Assembly (NCBI GenBank): GCA_958295785.1
Contig: OY282377.1
Coordinates: 3,660,896 to 3,724,895 of the forward strand
Origin: an uncultured Latescibacterota bacterium
GTDB taxonomy: Bacteria; Latescibacterota; UBA2968
Length of the DNA: 64,000 nucleotides
Direction: 5' to 3'
The translations under genes and the position numbers were made by a program. The notes below the pieces were generated by a model. That model did no database searches. It was not told the DNA's origin and saw only the letters and a list, made by a program, of their open reading frames with translations. Positions within the stretch are counted from its first letter, which is position 1; each line of letters opens with the position of its first letter. Of the stretch, positions 9,049-17,605 are shown one piece after another.

Positions 9049-9072
9049 GGGCGATGCCCCCGTGCTCGCCCG
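9007..9072 (+). repeat. Dispersed GC-rich palindromic repeat overlapping pheT 3' end
   Basis: Reads as a GATCGCGGAT-like part, a GAAAGGCGAAAAGGCG part, a GTGTGTAGGGGC part and an imperfect palindrome GGGGCGATGCCCCCGTGC. The same units, in either orientation, occur near 16860-17060, 33326-33420, 48849-48990, 52480-52800 and 63677-63742. Here it supplies the stop codon of pheT. Confidence 0.85.
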
Positions 9073-9087
9073 TCAAAATCGCAGAAA

Positions 9088-9124
9088 CAAAAAAATCCGA
9101 GTCGCAATGACCCGGATTTTTTTG
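9088..9124. terminator. Bidirectional intrinsic terminator between pheT and the TonB receptor gene
   Basis: Arms AAAAAATCCGAGTC and GACCCGGATTTTTT pair around a GCAAT loop, with A and T runs on both sides, so the hairpin can end the convergent pheT and TonB-receptor transcripts. Confidence 0.85.
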
Positions 9125-9146
9125 TGTAACTCGCGTTGTGGGCGGA

Positions 9147-12005
9147 TTAAAACCGAACCGTCAGGCCGCCTGAAAGCATGCGTCCAATCAGGGGCGCGCC
9201 GACAAAGGATCGGTATTTCTTGTTCAGCAAATTGCTGGCTTCCGCGGTCAATATGAGTTTGAAGCGATCATTTGAAAGAGGCAATTGGTAGGAAGAGTTC
9301 AAATCCACAAGGGTATAAGAATCCACGGGCCCCATATAAACCCCCGAATTCATGGGGAAAGAACCGCGATAGCGCAATTTTCCGCCAATCGAGAGCGGCG
9401 TATTGGGCAACTTGCACTCGGCGCCGATGTTAAACTTGTGCCGGGGCGCGTTGAGGGCAATGTCGCCAATATTGTCCAAATTGGGAAACAGGTCCTCGCT
9501 GACATAGGAGTAATTGCCCATAAAAGTCCAAGTTTCATTGGGATAATACGCAAATGAGAGATCGGCGCCATAGAGGGTGATGCGGCCAAAATTACGATAC
9601 GTCACCATCACCGCAATCGGGTCTGATGCCTGCTCGGCAGAGATGGTGCCAAAGGGAATCTGCACCGCATTGGACACGAACAACTGCGTCAATTCATCTA
9701 TGCCCGTCCCATTGCCATTGCCGACCAATCCCAAATCTGGCTGATTGAGTTGATCCAAAAGCCCCACGGCTATGGCGAGACTCGCATTGGTAGGGTCGCT
9801 CAGGGCCTCTTCAAGCGCCGCGGTGAGTGCGGTGCTCAAAGGCCCGGCTTCGAGAAACACATTGGGCGTTTCAATCCGCAACGGGCCGACAAAATTTTTG
9901 ATTTGGGTGCGATAGACATCCGCCGATAAAATCAGTTTGTTTTTCACAATGCCTTTGTATCCCACTTCAAAGGTTTCCGTGATGGTCGATCTGATTTTTT
10001 TTATGTCTGTAACCGCGTTGGCAGGATCGGCGATGGGATCGAAAGCGAGCGTTCCCGTATTCAGGGTCGCAACGCTGTTTTGCAAGCCCTGCAGGGTCTG
10101 TGGAACAAGGCCGGGAAAATCGGCGACCAGTTGTGCGGCTACCCCAGCGGCTTGGTCGCGGGGCAGGCCGAGCCGCTCCGCGAGGAGGTTTGTCGCCAAA
10201 GGCTCGAGTTGTGGCAAAAGTTGGCTCAGAATCGCGCCGCGCGCTGCCCCCCACATCATATTGGTGGCCTGCGGATCGTGCATGGCAAAATAGTGATCTG
10301 CTGACACCCCCGCCAAGGGCGCGAAAGACGACCGAAACATGGGCAGGCCATTTTCGCCTTGCCGAAACGTGAACCCGCCGGCCGTGCCCTGTGCGCGAAT
10401 ATCAACTGCGGGATTAAAGCCCAATAGCGCGCTGAATTGCCCCAGGCCATAAACGTCGGGAATGCCGACCCGATCCAAAAACAAGTTGGAGGACGAAGGC
10501 GTGTCAAATGCGCGGTTATAGGTGAATCGCAGGGTGTTTTCCAGCGAGGGTTTGACCACCAGCGCGGCGCGGGGCGAAAAAACCGGTTTCTCAATGTGGT
10601 TGTGCTTGTCGATGCGCCCGGCCAACACCACTTCAATTTGATCGGTCAGATTCGTCTCGCTTTGCAGGTAAAGCCCAAACTCGTTGATGTTATCCCTGTC
10701 TTCGTTGAAACCATTGACCGTGCCCTCTGTCTGAGGGCGGGTTCGCAGCACATCTACGCCATAAGCAAAGTGTTGTTTTTTCCACAGACTCGCGCTGTGT
10801 TGCAGTTGAAAGACCATCAAATACGACTTATCCACAATTTGGTCGTCTGTGATGAGCAACTTCGTATCGCCCGCATCGCTCGTGTTGTAAAAAATTTGTG
10901 CAAACCACCCGCGATAGAGCATCCGCCCTTGCAGAAAATTATACGTCCAATCTTTGGCCTGACCCGCGCCCAATCCCGTCAGTTCAATGTTGCTCGTACT
11001 CGTATAGCCCGCGGATCCGATCAGCGTCAACTCATCTGTGGGCCGAAAGTCGAGCCTGATTTCCCCAATTGTGCGCTCGCTATTGTAATTGCGCGGATTA
11101 ACCCCGTTGCGGGCATTCACCTCTAAGGAATCCACGTATTCCCAATCGTGACCTGCAAAATACCCACCCGAAACTTTGATCCCCACTTTGTCATTAAAAC
11201 TGCTGGCGTGGCGCAAAGACACTTTTCGCAAACTGCGCTCGCCGCCCGATATGGAAACCGTGTTGCCTTCTGACCCAAAGGGCGAGCGGGTGATAATGTG
11301 CATCACGCCTTGGGCACTGTTGGGACCATAAAGCGCGGATCCAGGCCCCAAAACCACCTCAATGCGCTCGATATCGTCGCCGGTCACCGGTATCAGATGA
11401 TAGGCGTTGAGACGCAAAGACGGGATGCGGGCAATGCGGTTATCGACCAGCGTGAGCAAGGCGCCGGAAAATACATTGTTGAACCCCCGAACCACCATAT
11501 TGCCCTGCGAAATGCCGGTTTGGGAATAATCCACGCCGGGTAGGGCTTTGACGTGCTCGGTGACAGACAACACCTGTCGATCTCTGATTTCAGCCGCATC
11601 GACCATTGAAATTGACGCCGGCGCATCCAGGGCTTTTTCGCGTTTGCGCGATGCCGACACCACGACTTGTTGACCGACCAGCGATACAGTAGTCAAAATA
11701 AAATCTCGCGTCGTGCGTTCGCCCGCCCGAATTTCCACATCGAGAACGGTGCGCGTTTCATACCCAATATAGCTGATGGTGAGTTCGTAAACCCCCGGCG
11801 GCAACTGGTCGATGCGGTAAAGACCCCGTGCATCTGTAGCCGCGCCTCGCCTGCCCTCAATGGCCGGTCCTTTGACCACAATATTGGCGTCGAACACCGC
11901 CTCTCCGGTCTTATCTCCCACTCTGCCCGTCAAACTGCCCAAATCCTGGGCCGCAACCGAACACGCACTCCCCATAACCACCAAAAAACACCACAATGCA
12001 CGCAT
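9147..12005 (-). CDS. TonB-dependent outer-membrane receptor with N-terminal carboxypeptidase-regulatory-like domain
   Basis: A 952-residue receptor for TonB-powered uptake across the outer membrane. Order: signal peptide (MRALWCFLVVMGSACSVAAQ); a CarboxypepD_reg-like beta-sandwich (LGSLTGRVGDKTGEAV to IGYETRTVLDVEI, about residues 20-95); the plug (ASRKREKALDAPASISMV, then VVRGFNNVFSGALLTLVDN and VLGPGSALYGPNSAQGV); a long beta-barrel ending in the outer-membrane signature SGGLTVRF with a terminal Phe. The ATG at 12005 is chosen because GGAGG lies 5 bases upstream and the signal peptide starts there. The ligand is unknown; no siderophore or vitamin gene is adjacent. The neighbouring gene is a purine permease, but the two appear to have separate promoters. 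Confidence 0.93.
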   Translation of the reverse strand: MRALWCFLVVMGSACSVAAQDLGSLTGRVGDKTGEAVFDANIVVKGPAIEGRRGAATDARGLYRIDQLPPGVYELTISYIGYETRTVLDVEIRAGERTTRDFILTTVSLVGQQVVVSASRKREKALDAPASISMVDAAEIRDRQVLSVTEHVKALPGVDYSQTGISQGNMVVRGFNNVFSGALLTLVDNRIARIPSLRLNAYHLIPVTGDDIERIEVVLGPGSALYGPNSAQGVMHIITRSPFGSEGNTVSISGGERSLRKVSLRHASSFNDKVGIKVSGGYFAGHDWEYVDSLEVNARNGVNPRNYNSERTIGEIRLDFRPTDELTLIGSAGYTSTSNIELTGLGAGQAKDWTYNFLQGRMLYRGWFAQIFYNTSDAGDTKLLITDDQIVDKSYLMVFQLQHSASLWKKQHFAYGVDVLRTRPQTEGTVNGFNEDRDNINEFGLYLQSETNLTDQIEVVLAGRIDKHNHIEKPVFSPRAALVVKPSLENTLRFTYNRAFDTPSSSNLFLDRVGIPDVYGLGQFSALLGFNPAVDIRAQGTAGGFTFRQGENGLPMFRSSFAPLAGVSADHYFAMHDPQATNMMWGAARGAILSQLLPQLEPLATNLLAERLGLPRDQAAGVAAQLVADFPGLVPQTLQGLQNSVATLNTGTLAFDPIADPANAVTDIKKIRSTITETFEVGYKGIVKNKLILSADVYRTQIKNFVGPLRIETPNVFLEAGPLSTALTAALEEALSDPTNASLAIAVGLLDQLNQPDLGLVGNGNGTGIDELTQLFVSNAVQIPFGTISAEQASDPIAVMVTYRNFGRITLYGADLSFAYYPNETWTFMGNYSYVSEDLFPNLDNIGDIALNAPRHKFNIGAECKLPNTPLSIGGKLRYRGSFPMNSGVYMGPVDSYTLVDLNSSYQLPLSNDRFKLILTAEASNLLNKKYRSFVGAPLIGRMLSGGLTVRF

Positions 12006-12066
12006 AAAATCCTCCGTGAAGTCGCCTACGAACACGCCGTTTAACAGCCGTCATTCCGTTGGGTTA

Positions 12067-12095
12067 TATATAGATAAAAAGAGCGTAATTGTCAC
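12067..12095 (-). promoter_or_regulatory. Sigma-70-type promoter for the TonB receptor gene
   Basis: On the minus strand GTGACA and TATATA are 17 bases apart and about 60 bases before the receptor ATG. No cobalamin riboswitch core is visible in the leader. Confidence 0.5.
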
Positions 12096-12213
12096 GTACA
12101 AAAACAGCGGATAGAGATACGAGGCGAAAAGTTATCGGTGGTTTTGGAAAGGAACGGGGGCCTGTCCCTACGGCTGACGGGCGCGGGGGCTAGCCACCGA
12201 CCCCCGACTGTTG

Positions 12214-13557
12214 CTACGACATAAACACGTACTTGGCAATAAAAATGACCGCCAGCACATCCATGATCGGATGCACTTCATCGCCTTTTTTGCTCAATCG
12301 CTTGATAATGGGATATGCGACAAATCCCAGCGCCAGGCCGTCGGCAATGCTAAATGTGAGGGGCATGGCGATCAGGGTCAAAAATGCAGGCACGGCGTCC
12401 GACACATCATCCCAGGCGATTTGGGCAACGGGTGCGATCATCAGCACGCCCACGACGATGAGCGCGGGGGCCGTGGCAAAGGACGGAATGGCCTGTACGA
12501 GAGGGGTGAAAAACAACGCGCCGAGAAATAACCCGCTGGTGACAACACTGGCGAGACCCGTGCGGGCGCCCGAAGAGATGCCCGTGGCACTTTCGATATA
12601 GGTCGTGACCGTCGATGTGCCCAATACGCTGCCGCACACGGTGCCGACAGAATCTGACAAAAGCGCTCTGTTGGCGCGGGGCAATTGACCGCGCGCGTCC
12701 AAAAATTTTACGCGCTCAGAGAGCCCCACAAGCGTGCCCATGGTATCGAACAGATCGACAAAGAGAAACGCAAAGACGAGTTCGATCACTGCGGGGTGAA
12801 ATGCCAAAGGCAGATTGTAAATGGCTTCTCCAAAAAGATGCGTGGGCCAAATGGGCAGGCTTATGATGCCCGCCGGCCACGGCGTAAGGCCCGTGACCAT
12901 GCCCAACATAGTCACGCCCAGCACGCCCAACAAAATCGCCCCGCGAATGCCGCGCGCCAGCATCACGCCCATGCCCAAAATCCCCACCATCGCCAGGCCA
13001 ATCGGCCCGGTGCGAACATCGCCCAAATCGACCAATGTGGCCGGGTTATCCACGATAAAACCCGCATTTTTCAATCCGATAAACGCGATAAACAAACCAA
13101 TCCCCACGGTGGTCGCTCGCTTGAGGGATTGGGGCACGGCTGTGATGATGGCTTCGCGCACGCGCAACACGGTCAACAACAAAAACAAAAGCCCTGACGC
13201 CAGCACGCAACCCAATGCCAGTTGCCAAGGGACGCCCGTGCCCAGCACGATGGTGTATGTAAAAAACGCATTGAGACCCATCCCCGGCGCCAGGGCAAAG
13301 GGATAATTTGCCAAAAGCCCCATCAGCAATGTCGCAATGGCCGCAGAAGCACAGGTGGCAAACACCAACTCGCCAAACAGATCTTTGCCCATTGCTCCGG
13401 ACAAAATCCCCGGATTCACCGCCGCGATATAAGCCATGGTCACAAATGTCGTCACGCCGCCTGTGACTTCAGCGCGCCAATTTGTGTTTTGCGCTTCAAA
13501 CTGAAAAAACCGCGCTATCGCGCCGTGAACCGATCCCCTTTGTTCTTCAACCGCCAT
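12214..13557 (-). CDS. AzgA-type NCS2 purine (adenine/guanine/hypoxanthine) permease
   Basis: A 447-residue inner-membrane nucleobase:cation symporter of the NCS2 AzgA/GhxP branch. Diagnostic segments: NTNWRAEVTGGVTTFVTMAY near the N-terminus, PGMGLNAFFTYTIV in the substrate site region, LKRATTVGIGLFIAFIGLKN, and VFAFLFVDLFDTMGTLVG followed by DSVGTVCGSVLGTST, with 12-14 hydrophobic segments in total. The ATG at 13557 (MAVEEQ) has GGGAGG 5 bases upstream and is preferred over an in-frame start further out that would lie inside the promoter. It stands alone; the promoter and inverted repeat just upstream suggest control by a repressor, plausibly purine-responsive. Confidence 0.92.
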   Translation of the reverse strand: MAVEEQRGSVHGAIARFFQFEAQNTNWRAEVTGGVTTFVTMAYIAAVNPGILSGAMGKDLFGELVFATCASAAIATLLMGLLANYPFALAPGMGLNAFFTYTIVLGTGVPWQLALGCVLASGLLFLLLTVLRVREAIITAVPQSLKRATTVGIGLFIAFIGLKNAGFIVDNPATLVDLGDVRTGPIGLAMVGILGMGVMLARGIRGAILLGVLGVTMLGMVTGLTPWPAGIISLPIWPTHLFGEAIYNLPLAFHPAVIELVFAFLFVDLFDTMGTLVGLSERVKFLDARGQLPRANRALLSDSVGTVCGSVLGTSTVTTYIESATGISSGARTGLASVVTSGLFLGALFFTPLVQAIPSFATAPALIVVGVLMIAPVAQIAWDDVSDAVPAFLTLIAMPLTFSIADGLALGFVAYPIIKRLSKKGDEVHPIMDVLAVIFIAKYVFMS

Positions 13558-13583
13558 ATCTCCCTCCCGTGAGAAAGTGTGGA

Positions 13584-13632
13584 AATGTCTCGCATACCGA
13601 GACATTATAGGTTATCTCATGTGCAAAAACAA
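13584..13632 (-). promoter_or_regulatory. Promoter with overlapping perfect palindrome upstream of the purine permease
   Basis: Minus strand: TTGTTT (13627-13632), a 17-base spacer and a consensus TATAAT (13604-13609). A perfect 9-base inverted repeat, AATGTCTCG and CGAGACATT around a 5-base loop (13584-13606), begins inside the -10 box and covers the expected start site. This is the classic position for a repressor operator; as RNA it would also form a 5' hairpin. The conserved purine-riboswitch core was not found. Confidence 0.7.
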
Positions 13633-13681
13633 TGGCTTAAAAATGGGGGCTGATTTTGTTTTCGATGGTCCAAGTTATTTC

Positions 13682-13709
13682 TTGACAACGGATTTCTTAT
13701 GCGTATTCT
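13682..13709 (+). promoter_or_regulatory. Promoter for the UVR-motif gene
   Basis: TTGACA (13682-13687) and TATTCT (13704-13709) with a 16-base spacer, 130 bases before the ATG at 13839. Confidence 0.55.
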
Positions 13710-13838
13710 GATGCCGCGATTCGGATTTGTAACCGCTAAAATCCAGTCGCTCAATTGTCGAACTCGATGCCTCGACGAACGCGGGGTTTGCAAAGCTGGC
13801 GGTTCAATGGATTTGCACACACACCGAGGAAAATTGCC

Positions 13839-14600
13839 ATGACCGAAGACATTAGCCCTTTGCTGCGCCATTGGCCCTATGATCCAAAAAACAGCATTCG
13901 CAAAATTATCTCGTCCAGAGGCGTAGAAAAAATTCAGGTGCGCGTGGATCAAGGGCCGTTTCAGGGCATTTTGCAGATGGAACTCGACGGGCGTCCCGAC
14001 GGGCGAAAGCCGCACAACAGCGTGTTTGCACTGGATCATTTCTACGACAGGCTTCATCGTTTTATTGCAGAACACGGTACAGCCAAAGAATTTTCACTGA
14101 GAGAATCCCACTGCCGCGAGTTGTTCGACGAGAGCCGCTTGCTCTACGAGCGATATGTGTTTTTGCTCCAAATACGCGACTACGACCGCGTCATCCGCGA
14201 TACAGAGCGCAACATGGATCTGTTTCGCTTTGTCAACCAATACGCCGCCGTGCAAGAAGACCGCCTCAATTTGGAAAAATGGTGGCCCTATGTTTTGCGT
14301 ATCCACGCCATTGCGCGCGTGATGATTGCCACGCAAGACAACGACTACATGGCGGGCATCCGCATTATTCGAGATGTTCTCGACAAGATCGAAAATTTGG
14401 AAGAAGTGGATGCAGAAGAATTTTTCACTGAAAAACGCCGCTCGGTCGAATCCCTCACCGAACTGCTCGAAGAACTCGACAAAAGACGCCCCCTCACCCA
14501 GTCCGAACGCCTGCAACGAGAATTGCACGACGCCATCGACAACGAAGAATTTGAACGCGCCGCCGAACTCCGCGACCGCATCAACAGCATGGAAACGTGA
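13839..14600 (+). CDS. UvrB/UvrC (UVR) motif-containing protein
   Basis: A 253-residue soluble protein. The only family signal I can name is the C-terminal UVR motif (ERLQRELHDAIDNEEFERAA continuing to RDRINSME, about residues 220-252), the coiled hairpin used for protein contacts in UvrB, UvrC, McsA and ClpC-type proteins. The N-terminal part (LRHWPYDPKNSIRKIISSRGVEKIQVRVDQGPFQGILQM in pieces) is a conserved-looking domain I have seen linked to UVR motifs in uncharacterised bacterial proteins. The ATG follows GAGG at 9 bases. It lies between its own promoter and the ilvB promoter and probably forms a single-gene unit. Confidence 0.75.
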   Translation: MTEDISPLLRHWPYDPKNSIRKIISSRGVEKIQVRVDQGPFQGILQMELDGRPDGRKPHNSVFALDHFYDRLHRFIAEHGTAKEFSLRESHCRELFDESRLLYERYVFLLQIRDYDRVIRDTERNMDLFRFVNQYAAVQEDRLNLEKWWPYVLRIHAIARVMIATQDNDYMAGIRIIRDVLDKIENLEEVDAEEFFTEKRRSVESLTELLEELDKRRPLTQSERLQRELHDAIDNEEFERAAELRDRINSMET

Positions 14601-14617
14601 GCATTCCCCCAATTTCC

Positions 14618-14646
14618 TTGACAGAATGAACCGAAGGTTGTATTTT
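14618..14646 (+). promoter_or_regulatory. Promoter of the ilvB attenuator leader
   Basis: A consensus TTGACA (14618-14623), 17-base spacer and TATTTT (14641-14646). Transcription would begin about 40 bases before the leader-peptide ATG at 14691. Confidence 0.75.
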
Positions 14647-14690
14647 TTTGCTTCATTAAAAACAATCCCATAAACAGCAGAGCGCGAATC

Positions 14691-14780
14691 ATGACGCACT
14701 TTATCACCACATCCCTTCTTGCAGCCACAACGGTCGTCGTAGGCGTCGTCGTACGCGTACCCATGCAATGGGGGGATTGA
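14691..14780 (+). CDS. Valine-rich leader peptide of the ilvB attenuator
   Basis: A 29-residue open frame: MTHFITTSLLAATT, then VVVGVVVRV, then PMQWGD and TGA. It holds seven valine codons in nine positions plus two adjacent leucines and an isoleucine, i.e. the amino acids whose supply the downstream enzyme serves. It lies between a consensus promoter and an intrinsic terminator that precedes ilvB, the arrangement of the ilv/leu attenuators of proteobacteria. By analogy, stalled ribosomes at the valine run would block terminator formation and allow ilvB expression. No strong Shine-Dalgarno is visible (AGCAGAG 5-11 bases upstream), which weakens the call slightly. Confidence 0.8.
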   Translation: MTHFITTSLLAATTVVVGVVVRVPMQWGD

Positions 14781-14803
14781 TGGTTGTCGCGCAGAAACAT
14801 CTC

Positions 14804-14844
14804 GCCCGTCATTGCATACCATAATGCGATGACGGGCTTTTTTG
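14804..14844 (+). terminator. Attenuator terminator upstream of ilvB
   Basis: A 14-pair stem (GCCCGTCATTGCAT with ATGCGATGACGGGC, one G-U pair), a 6-base loop and a run of seven T (14838-14844). It lies 23 bases after the valine-rich leader peptide and 29 bases before ilvB. Confidence 0.88.
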
Positions 14845-14873
14845 TTTTCAACTTTCACTCAGGAGATTTTGCA

Positions 14874-16643
14874 ATGGCGATCACACCTCAGCCCGAGGCT
14901 TATGACAATGGCACATCCCGCGAAATGAGCGGTGCCGATATTTTGGTTGAAAGTCTCATACGCGAGGGCGTGGAAGTGCTCTTTGGCTATCCGGGCGGAG
15001 CCAGTATGGAAATGCACCAGTCCCTCACCCGTTCCAATATCCAAGTGGTGTTGTGCCGGCACGAGCAGGGCGAAATTTTTGCAGCGGAGGGATATGCCAA
15101 AGCCTCGGGCAAAATCGGCGTGTGTATGGCAACTTCAGGGCCCGGTGCCACCAACTTGGTCACGGGACTGGCCGATGCCAAAATGGACTCTGTGCCCCTC
15201 GTCGCCATCACGGGGCAGGTCTCCACGGCGGTCATCGGCCGCGATGCGTTTCAGGAAACCCCCATTATCGAAGTCACGCGGCAGATTACCAAGCACAACT
15301 ATTTGGTCGACCGCATCGAAGACATCCCCCGCGTGGTCAAAGAGGCATTTTACATCGCGTCTTCTGGGCGGCCTGGGCCTGTGCTAATCGACATTCCCAA
15401 AAACGTGCAGCAAAGCCTCTGCGTGCCCGAGTTTCCAGAAAGCGTTGCCATTCGCAGCTACAAACCCAACGCGCTACACGCCAGCCAAGCGCAAATTCGG
15501 GAGGTTGCCCAAGCCATTTTTGAATCCAAACGCCCACTGATTTACGCGGGCGGGGGCATTGTGACGGCCAATGCGTCGGCCGAACTTCGGGAGTTTGCCA
15601 AAAAGACGCAGATCCCGGTGGCGCAAACCCTCATGGGACTGGGCGTTTTCCCGCAAACGGATTCGCAGTCTTTGCAGATGCTGGGCATGCACGGGTCGGT
15701 TTACGCCAACTATGCGATCAACCACGCGGATTTGCTGCTGGCATTTGGCGTGCGCTTTGACGATCGGGTGACGGGCAAGCTCGAAGAATTTTGCAAACAC
15801 GGGCGCATCGTACACATCGACATTGACCCCTCTGAAATCAACAAAAACAAAGTCGCCCATTTGCCCATTGTGAGCGACATCAAATACGCCCTGCAAGAGC
15901 TCAACCGCATTGTCGCGCCGGGCAATTACGAGGCTTGGCGCGATGAGATCGAAATGTGGCGCGAAAAACACCCCTTCAAATACAAAGATGTCGAAGATGT
16001 GATTTTGCCCCAGTACGCGATAGAAATGCTGTATAAAATGACCGATGGCAAGGCCATCATCTCCACGGGGGTGGGCCAGCACCAGATGTGGGCCGCGCAA
16101 TTTTATCCCTTTGACGAGCCGCGCAGGTGGCTCACGTCGGGCGGGCTTGGCGCGATGGGGTTTGGCTTGCCCGCCGCGCTCGGCGCGCAACTGGCCTTTC
16201 CAGACGCGCTCGTTGTCGATATCGATGGCGATGGCAGTTTTGCGATGAATGTGCAGGAGTTGGCAACGCTGTACGCGGAAAAAATTCCCGTCAAGGTCCT
16301 GATTCTCAACAATCAGCACTTGGGCATGGTGGTGCAATGGGAAGACCGGTTTTACAAAAGCAACCGCGGGCACACGTTTATCGGCGACCCCGAAGCCGCA
16401 CAGGCGCACGAAGACATGAACATCCCGCCGAACCACGCGATTTTCCCGGATTACGTCACCATCGCCAAGGGCTTTCGCGTGCCCGCCGAACGGGTGATGC
16501 ACAAAGCGAATGTCGTGCCCGCCATTGACCGCCTGATCTCTGCCAATGGCCCCTATTTGCTCGATGTGATTGTGCCCTATCAAGAACATGTGTTGCCGAT
16601 GATCCCCTCGGGCATGACATTCGCCGACATCATTACGGAATGA
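14874..16643 (+). CDS. ilvB: Acetolactate synthase large (catalytic) subunit
   Basis: Condenses two pyruvates, or pyruvate with 2-oxobutyrate, in the first common step of valine, leucine and isoleucine synthesis, using thiamine diphosphate, FAD and Mg. The 589-residue protein has the ThDP-enzyme layout: N-terminal Pyr domain with [13 protein letters not shown] and the catalytic Glu region [18 protein letters not shown]; central FAD-related domain (about 200-340); C-terminal PP domain with [15 protein letters not shown] and LNNQHLGMV. The ATG at 14874 has AGGAG 8 bases upstream. No regulatory subunit (ilvN) or ilvC follows in this window; after the gene there are only repeats. Expression is probably set by the upstream attenuator. 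Confidence 0.95.
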   Translation: MAITPQPEAYDNGTSREMSGADILVESLIREGVEVLFGYPGGASMEMHQSLTRSNIQVVLCRHEQGEIFAAEGYAKASGKIGVCMATSGPGATNLVTGLADAKMDSVPLVAITGQVSTAVIGRDAFQETPIIEVTRQITKHNYLVDRIEDIPRVVKEAFYIASSGRPGPVLIDIPKNVQQSLCVPEFPESVAIRSYKPNALHASQAQIREVAQAIFESKRPLIYAGGGIVTANASAELREFAKKTQIPVAQTLMGLGVFPQTDSQSLQMLGMHGSVYANYAINHADLLLAFGVRFDDRVTGKLEEFCKHGRIVHIDIDPSEINKNKVAHLPIVSDIKYALQELNRIVAPGNYEAWRDEIEMWREKHPFKYKDVEDVILPQYAIEMLYKMTDGKAIISTGVGQHQMWAAQFYPFDEPRRWLTSGGLGAMGFGLPAALGAQLAFPDALVVDIDGDGSFAMNVQELATLYAEKIPVKVLILNNQHLGMVVQWEDRFYKSNRGHTFIGDPEAAQAHEDMNIPPNHAIFPDYVTIAKGFRVPAERVMHKANVVPAIDRLISANGPYLLDVIVPYQEHVLPMIPSGMTFADIITE

Positions 16644-16659
16644 GAATCAGCGATCAGTC

Positions 16660-17062
16660 CCATCCGCCGCCGTAGGGACAGGCCCCTGTGCCTGTCCGAA
16701 GTAGCAAGCCCATTGGTTCTCCCTTTCGCGCCGTGAACGTGTCAGGACAGCGACGCGTTGAAAATCGCTCTGCGCCTTTCGTCGTTATTAGTGGTCAGTG
16801 GTCAGTCCCCATCCAGCCGCCCCAAAGACGATCCGCAGATGACGCAGACGAAAGGCAATCGTGTGGGCATCGCCCCTACACACACTGCTCGCCTTTTCGC
16901 CTTTCCTCCGCGCCATCCGCTTAATCCGCGATCCGCCTTTGTATCTTGCATTTTCGGGCGGGCACGGGGGCATCGCCCCTACGTTTCTAATCCCTCGCTT
17001 CTCGCCTTTCATTCGTGTAATCTGCGCCATCCGTGTAATCCGCGATCCGCCTTACTTCTCGC
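16660..17062. repeat. Cluster of dispersed intergenic repeats
   Basis: About 400 bases without a credible gene. It contains the GGGACAGGCCCCTGTGCCTG variant (16676-16698), a GGTCAGTGGTCAGT unit (16793), and two inverted copies of the GGGGCGATGCCCC family with their CGCGGAT and GGCGAAAAGGCG parts (16855-16945 and 16957-17060). Short open frames here are arginine-, isoleucine- and proline-rich repeat translations. Confidence 0.8.
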
Positions 17063-17066
17063 CTAT

Positions 17067-17516
17067 TCATACAAATCCATCTGTCCGTTGCCCGCCCAAC
17101 CTGCGCTCAAATGTCGCACAGCCCTGGGGGCGCTGACCGATGTGCCGAAATCCGGCCGCTTCAAACACGCCCATCGCGCCCGTTCTGTCGCGCGGCACAA
17201 CCGCTTCCACCAAGCGCAAGCCCGAGTCGCGCAGATGCTCTGCTAAGGCATTGACCAGCCCCGTCGCCACGCCAAAGCGCCGATGGTTTGCGCCCACCCC
17301 CAGCCCCACAATCACGGCCTGCATCTCATCGTGTTGCCACGCGACAAAGCCAATCCATTCGTCGCCCTGCACGGCCACGAGCGTCTGATCGGGCGAGATG
17401 GACACGCGCTTGGCCCACAAATTGACCACACAGCGCGGCCCGATGGCTCGCAGTAGTGCTTCGAGTGCTTCGCTATCGGAAGCGCGGGTCGGATGTATGG
17501 TCAAATTGGGTAACAT
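17067..17516 (-). CDS. GNAT-family N-acetyltransferase
   Basis: A 149-residue single-domain acetyltransferase. The acetyl-CoA-binding motif A is VGLGVGANHRRFGVATGLV (about residues 70-90; Q/RxxGxG/A-like), followed by NALAEHLRDSG and the typical VVPRDRTGAMGVFEAAGF strand-helix that ends the GNAT fold. Members acetylate small molecules or protein N-termini/lysines; the substrate cannot be read here. The ATG at 17516 is the first in frame; the last residues lie next to the repeat cluster. No operon partner is obvious: the DUF5131 gene upstream is 89 bases away on the same strand. Confidence 0.82.
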   Translation of the reverse strand: MLPNLTIHPTRASDSEALEALLRAIGPRCVVNLWAKRVSISPDQTLVAVQGDEWIGFVAWQHDEMQAVIVGLGVGANHRRFGVATGLVNALAEHLRDSGLRLVEAVVPRDRTGAMGVFEAAGFRHIGQRPQGCATFERRLGGQRTDGFV

Positions 17517-17605
17517 CGGTCAAAGGTGAGACGCAAAAAGCGAGGGGGAGAAGGTCGCAACCCCAAGCGGTCAGCAAAGCAAACTGATCGCATTTTGCAG
17601 TGGAA

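Noticed and set aside
12006-12213. Cobalamin riboswitch before the TonB receptor
   Set aside because: No B12-box or conserved core seen in the short leader; only a promoter pair is supported.
13558-13640. Purine riboswitch before the AzgA-type permease
   Set aside because: The conserved three-way junction core sequence is missing; the hairpin overlaps the -10 box and fits an operator better.
16758-17246. 162-codon frame rich in Arg, Ile and Pro
   Set aside because: Translation of dispersed repeats running into the antisense of the acetyltransferase gene.
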